Shown: piece by piece, positions 53,096-55,243 of the stretch
How positions within the stretch are numbered: position 1 is the first letter of the stretch
Layout: every line of letters begins with the position of its first letter
Assembly: GCF_014650575.1 (NCBI RefSeq)
Contig: NZ_BMVF01000030.1
Span: 1 to 55,243, forward strand
DNA length: 55,243 nucleotides
Reading direction: 5' to 3'
Origin: Streptomyces naganishii JCM 4654
GTDB lineage: Bacteria; Actinomycetota; Actinomycetes; Streptomycetales; Streptomycetaceae
Made by a program: the position numbers and the translations under genes
Notes under the pieces: generated by a model
Database searches by the model: none
What the model saw: the letters and a program-made list of their open reading frames with translations, nothing else
What the model was told of the DNA's origin: nothing

Positions 53096-54970
53096 GTGAT
53101 CGCGGTGGAGTCGGACCTCCCGTACGCCGTGCTGCGCGACCTCGGCGCCGGTGTCCTCGCCCTCGACACCGACGGGCTGATCACCTACGTCAATCCCTGG
53201 GCGCTGCGGCTGCTGGGCCGCACCGAGGCCGGGATGCTCGGCCGCGACGCGCACGATCTGCTGCACCGAGGGGCGGACGGCGCTCAGGTGCCGCGCGAGA
53301 AGTGCACGATGCAGGCCCCCCTGCACGACAGCCGGGACCCCGGGGAGGGCAGCGAGGAGTACTTCCTGCGGGCCGACGGCACGCTCGTGCCCATCATCTG
53401 GTCGACCACTGGGCTGGTCCTCGGCGGCCGGCGGGCCGGGCTGGTGGTCGTCTTCAGCGACTTCAGCCTGCACCGGGACGCGGAGGCGCGGGCGGCGGCG
53501 CACACCGCGGCCCTGGAGGCCCTGACCGACCGGCTGAACCTGCTGGCGAACGTCTCCACGGTGCTGATGTCCACCTGGGACACCACCGGCCGGCTGCGCA
53601 GGCTGCTCGGGCTGCTGGTCCCGGCGCTGGGCGACTGGGCCGCGGTGGACCTGTTCGGCTGGCGCTCGGGGTCCCCGGAGCGGATCGCCGTACGCGGTCA
53701 CGCGCACCGCCGGCGGGCGAGGCGGCTGGAGGGACCGCTGCCGCCGCTGCCGGAGAAGGCCCGTTCGGCGCTGGGCCGGGCCGCCGACTCCGGTGAGCCC
53801 GTGGTGCTGACCCCGGCCGGGCTGCGGGACGCGGACGCCCCGTTCGCCGCCACCCACCGGGCGCTGTTCGACCGGCTCGGCGGCCACTCGGCGATCGTGG
53901 TCCCGCTGCGCGCCCGCGGGCACCAGTACGGCATGCTCACCCTGGCCCGCGCCGGCGACTCCCCCGCGCCCGCGCTCGCCGAGGTCCGGCTGCTGTCCGA
54001 CATCGGCCGGCGGGCGGCCCTGGTGATGGACAACTCCCGGCTCTACGCCGAGCAGCGCAATGTAGCCGAGACCATGCAGCGCCAGTTGCTCGCGCCGCTG
54101 CCGCAGGTCGACCACCTGCGGATGGCCGCGCGCTATCTGCCCGCGCAGAGCACGATGGAGATCGGCGGCGACTGGTACGACGCCTTCCTGCTCTCCGACG
54201 GGGTGATGGCCCTGGTGATCGGGGACGTGGTCGGCCACGATCTCCAGGCCGCCGCGCACATGGCGGAGGTGCGCAACATGCTGCGCGCGCTGGCCTGGGA
54301 CCACCGGGAGCCGCCCAGCCTGATCGTGCGCCGGCTGGACGAGGCGGTGACCAACACCAGTGACGCGCCGATGGCCACCCTCGTCTTCGCCCGCATCGAG
54401 GGTCCGGAGGGCGGCCCTTGGCGGCTGCAGTGGGTCAACGCCGGGCACCCGCCGCCGCTGCTGGTGACCCGGGAGGGACAGGCGCGGTACCTGGAGGGAG
54501 GGCACGGTCCGCTGATCGGCATGAGCGCCACGCTCCACCTGGGGCTCAACTGGCCTGACACACGGGAGGAGTTGCCCCCCGAGTGCACCCTGCTGCTCTA
54601 CACCGACGGCCTGGTGGAGAGCCGGGGCCGCCCGATCGACCTGGGCATGGCCAAACTGCGCCACCACGCCTCCGTGCTGGCGCGGCGGATGGCCACCGCC
54701 ACCGTGGACGCCTTCTGCGACGAGCTGCTGGAGCGCATCGCGCCGAGCGGCGACGACGTCGCGCTCCTCGCCCTGCGCCTGCCGGCGGCCGGCGCGGGCG
54801 CCCCCGACGACCGCTGCCCGCCGCCGCCCCCGCAGTCCCCGTACAGCCCAGCCGCCCCGAACCGGGCCGCCCCCGGCTCCCTCCAGGAGAACCCCCCGGT
54901 GGAGGACCCCACGCGTGGCGTCCGCGAGGCCGTACTGGGCGAAACCCCGGACAACGAGGACGAGCGCTGA
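53096..54970 (+). CDS. PAS-GAF-PP2C (SpoIIE-type) serine phosphatase
   Basis: A 624-aa signalling phosphatase. A PAS domain (about residues 10-120, LGAGVLALDTDGLITYVNPWAL), a GAF domain (about 155-305) and a PP2C/SpoIIE domain (about 330-545) with EIGGDWYDAF, VIGDVVGHDLQAA, NAGHPPPLLV, LYTDGLVESR and SGDDVALLAL. All metal-binding acidic residues are visible. The C-terminal 75 residues are Pro-rich and disordered. No RsbW-like kinase domain is fused. The start is uncertain: GTG at 53096 follows GGGAGA closely, and the frame is open to 52850. Such proteins dephosphorylate anti-anti-sigma factors; the partner is not encoded nearby. Confidence 0.88.
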   Translation: MIAVESDLPYAVLRDLGAGVLALDTDGLITYVNPWALRLLGRTEAGMLGRDAHDLLHRGADGAQVPREKCTMQAPLHDSRDPGEGSEEYFLRADGTLVPIIWSTTGLVLGGRRAGLVVVFSDFSLHRDAEARAAAHTAALEALTDRLNLLANVSTVLMSTWDTTGRLRRLLGLLVPALGDWAAVDLFGWRSGSPERIAVRGHAHRRRARRLEGPLPPLPEKARSALGRAADSGEPVVLTPAGLRDADAPFAATHRALFDRLGGHSAIVVPLRARGHQYGMLTLARAGDSPAPALAEVRLLSDIGRRAALVMDNSRLYAEQRNVAETMQRQLLAPLPQVDHLRMAARYLPAQSTMEIGGDWYDAFLLSDGVMALVIGDVVGHDLQAAAHMAEVRNMLRALAWDHREPPSLIVRRLDEAVTNTSDAPMATLVFARIEGPEGGPWRLQWVNAGHPPPLLVTREGQARYLEGGHGPLIGMSATLHLGLNWPDTREELPPECTLLLYTDGLVESRGRPIDLGMAKLRHHASVLARRMATATVDAFCDELLERIAPSGDDVALLALRLPAAGAGAPDDRCPPPPPQSPYSPAAPNRAAPGSLQENPPVEDPTRGVREAVLGETPDNEDER

Positions 54971-54977
54971 CCGACCG

Positions 54978-54997
54978 GGCGGGGCCACGGCCCCGCC
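54978..54997. terminator. Hairpin between the phosphatase and ispG
   Basis: GGCGGGGCC/GGCCCCGCC (54978-54986 and 54989-54997) lies 7 bp after the phosphatase stop. With a realistic 4-nt loop the stem is 8 bp. It may serve the convergent ispG as well. Confidence 0.5.
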
Positions 54998-55122
54998 GGC
55001 CACCGCTCAGCCCGGCCGCGCCGGACCGGGGCCGCGCCGCGACCGGTGGTCGGCCGGCCGGTGGTGGGCCGGGTGCGGACGCCGGTCCCCGGCTGTCACG
55101 GCCGGCCGCCGTCGGTCCCGCC

Positions 55123-55243
55123 TCAGCCCGCGACGGAGACCTCGGGCTCGCCCGAGGCCACGCCCTCGGACTCCATGCGTTCCGCGAGCTTCATGGCCTC
55201 CTCGATCAGGGTCTCCACGATCTTCGACTCCGGGACGGTCTTG
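55123..55243 (-). CDS. ispG: 4-hydroxy-3-methylbut-2-enyl diphosphate synthase, C-terminal end
   Basis: The last 39 codons of a minus-strand gene that continues beyond the window: KTVPESKIVETLIEEAMKLA then ERMESEGVASGEPEVSVAG and a TGA stop at 55123-55125. This tail is characteristic of Streptomyces IspG (GcpE), an iron-sulfur enzyme of the MEP isoprenoid pathway, and its position near proS agrees with the genome order I recall. It is too short for active-site evidence. Confidence 0.85.
   Translation of the reverse strand, partial: KTVPESKIVETLIEEAMKLAERMESEGVASGEPEVSVAG

Overview
The window is high-GC actinobacterial chromosome and almost certainly Streptomyces: strong third-position G/C bias, frequent GTG and TTG starts behind GGAGG-type ribosome binding sites, and gene content and order that match, from memory, the S. 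coelicolor chromosome around ispG-proS-nusA-infB-truB-ribF-esx-rpsO-pnp-dapB-thyX-dapA-rnj. I find no insertion sequence, phage gene, CRISPR array or tRNA. The window is mostly conserved core chromosome plus one complete type VII (ESX) secretion locus and several unusual single genes.

Layout, left to right. Positions 1-390 hold the promoter and leader of a ribosomal RNA operon transcribed leftward out of the window; the 16S gene itself lies outside. Then, on the minus strand, come rnj (RNase J), dapA and thyX. A small membrane protein and a PH-like membrane protein follow on the plus strand. The minus-strand run rpsO - pnp - M16 peptidase - dapB - small membrane protein ends at a palindromic terminator (5304-5329) shared with the PH-like gene. 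In transcription order this run covers ribosomal protein S15, PNPase, a zinc peptidase and a lysine/diaminopimelate enzyme.

11.2-28.1 kb is the type VII secretion locus, split into alternating units: a DUF397 gene (+); eccD and a membrane-anchored beta-propeller protein (-); eccC (+); eccB - mycP - esxB - esxA (-); and eccE - unknown - a large proline-rich MinD/EspI-like ATPase (+). EccC powers export, EccB/D/E form the membrane pore with it, MycP is the membrane protease, and the two WXG100 proteins are the likely substrate pair, one of which carries a YxxxD export signal. No EccA or PE/PPE gene is present.

28.3-34.4 kb is a five-gene, tightly overlapping peptide ABC transporter operon (+). 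Its binding protein has no lipobox and instead ends in a membrane anchor.

34.4-47.3 kb is the minus-strand translation and ribosome-maturation block: rimP - nusA - ylxR - infB - DUF503 - rbfA - truB, then a 1,464-residue protein joining a trypsin-like domain to a STAND/NACHT-type NTPase, then ribF. In that large protein the protease serine and the P-loop lysine are both replaced.

47.5-49.6 kb (+) carries a lipoprotein, a ferritin-like DUF4439 protein and a kinase-fold protein lacking its catalytic residues. 49.6-52.9 kb (-) carries two GNAT acetyltransferases and proS. A PAS-GAF-PP2C (SpoIIE-type) phosphatase (+) and the 3' end of ispG (-) close the window. The points most worth following are the doubly degenerate protease-NTPase fusion, the pseudokinase, the split ESX locus with unassigned accessory proteins, and the duplicated hairpin in the pnp leader.
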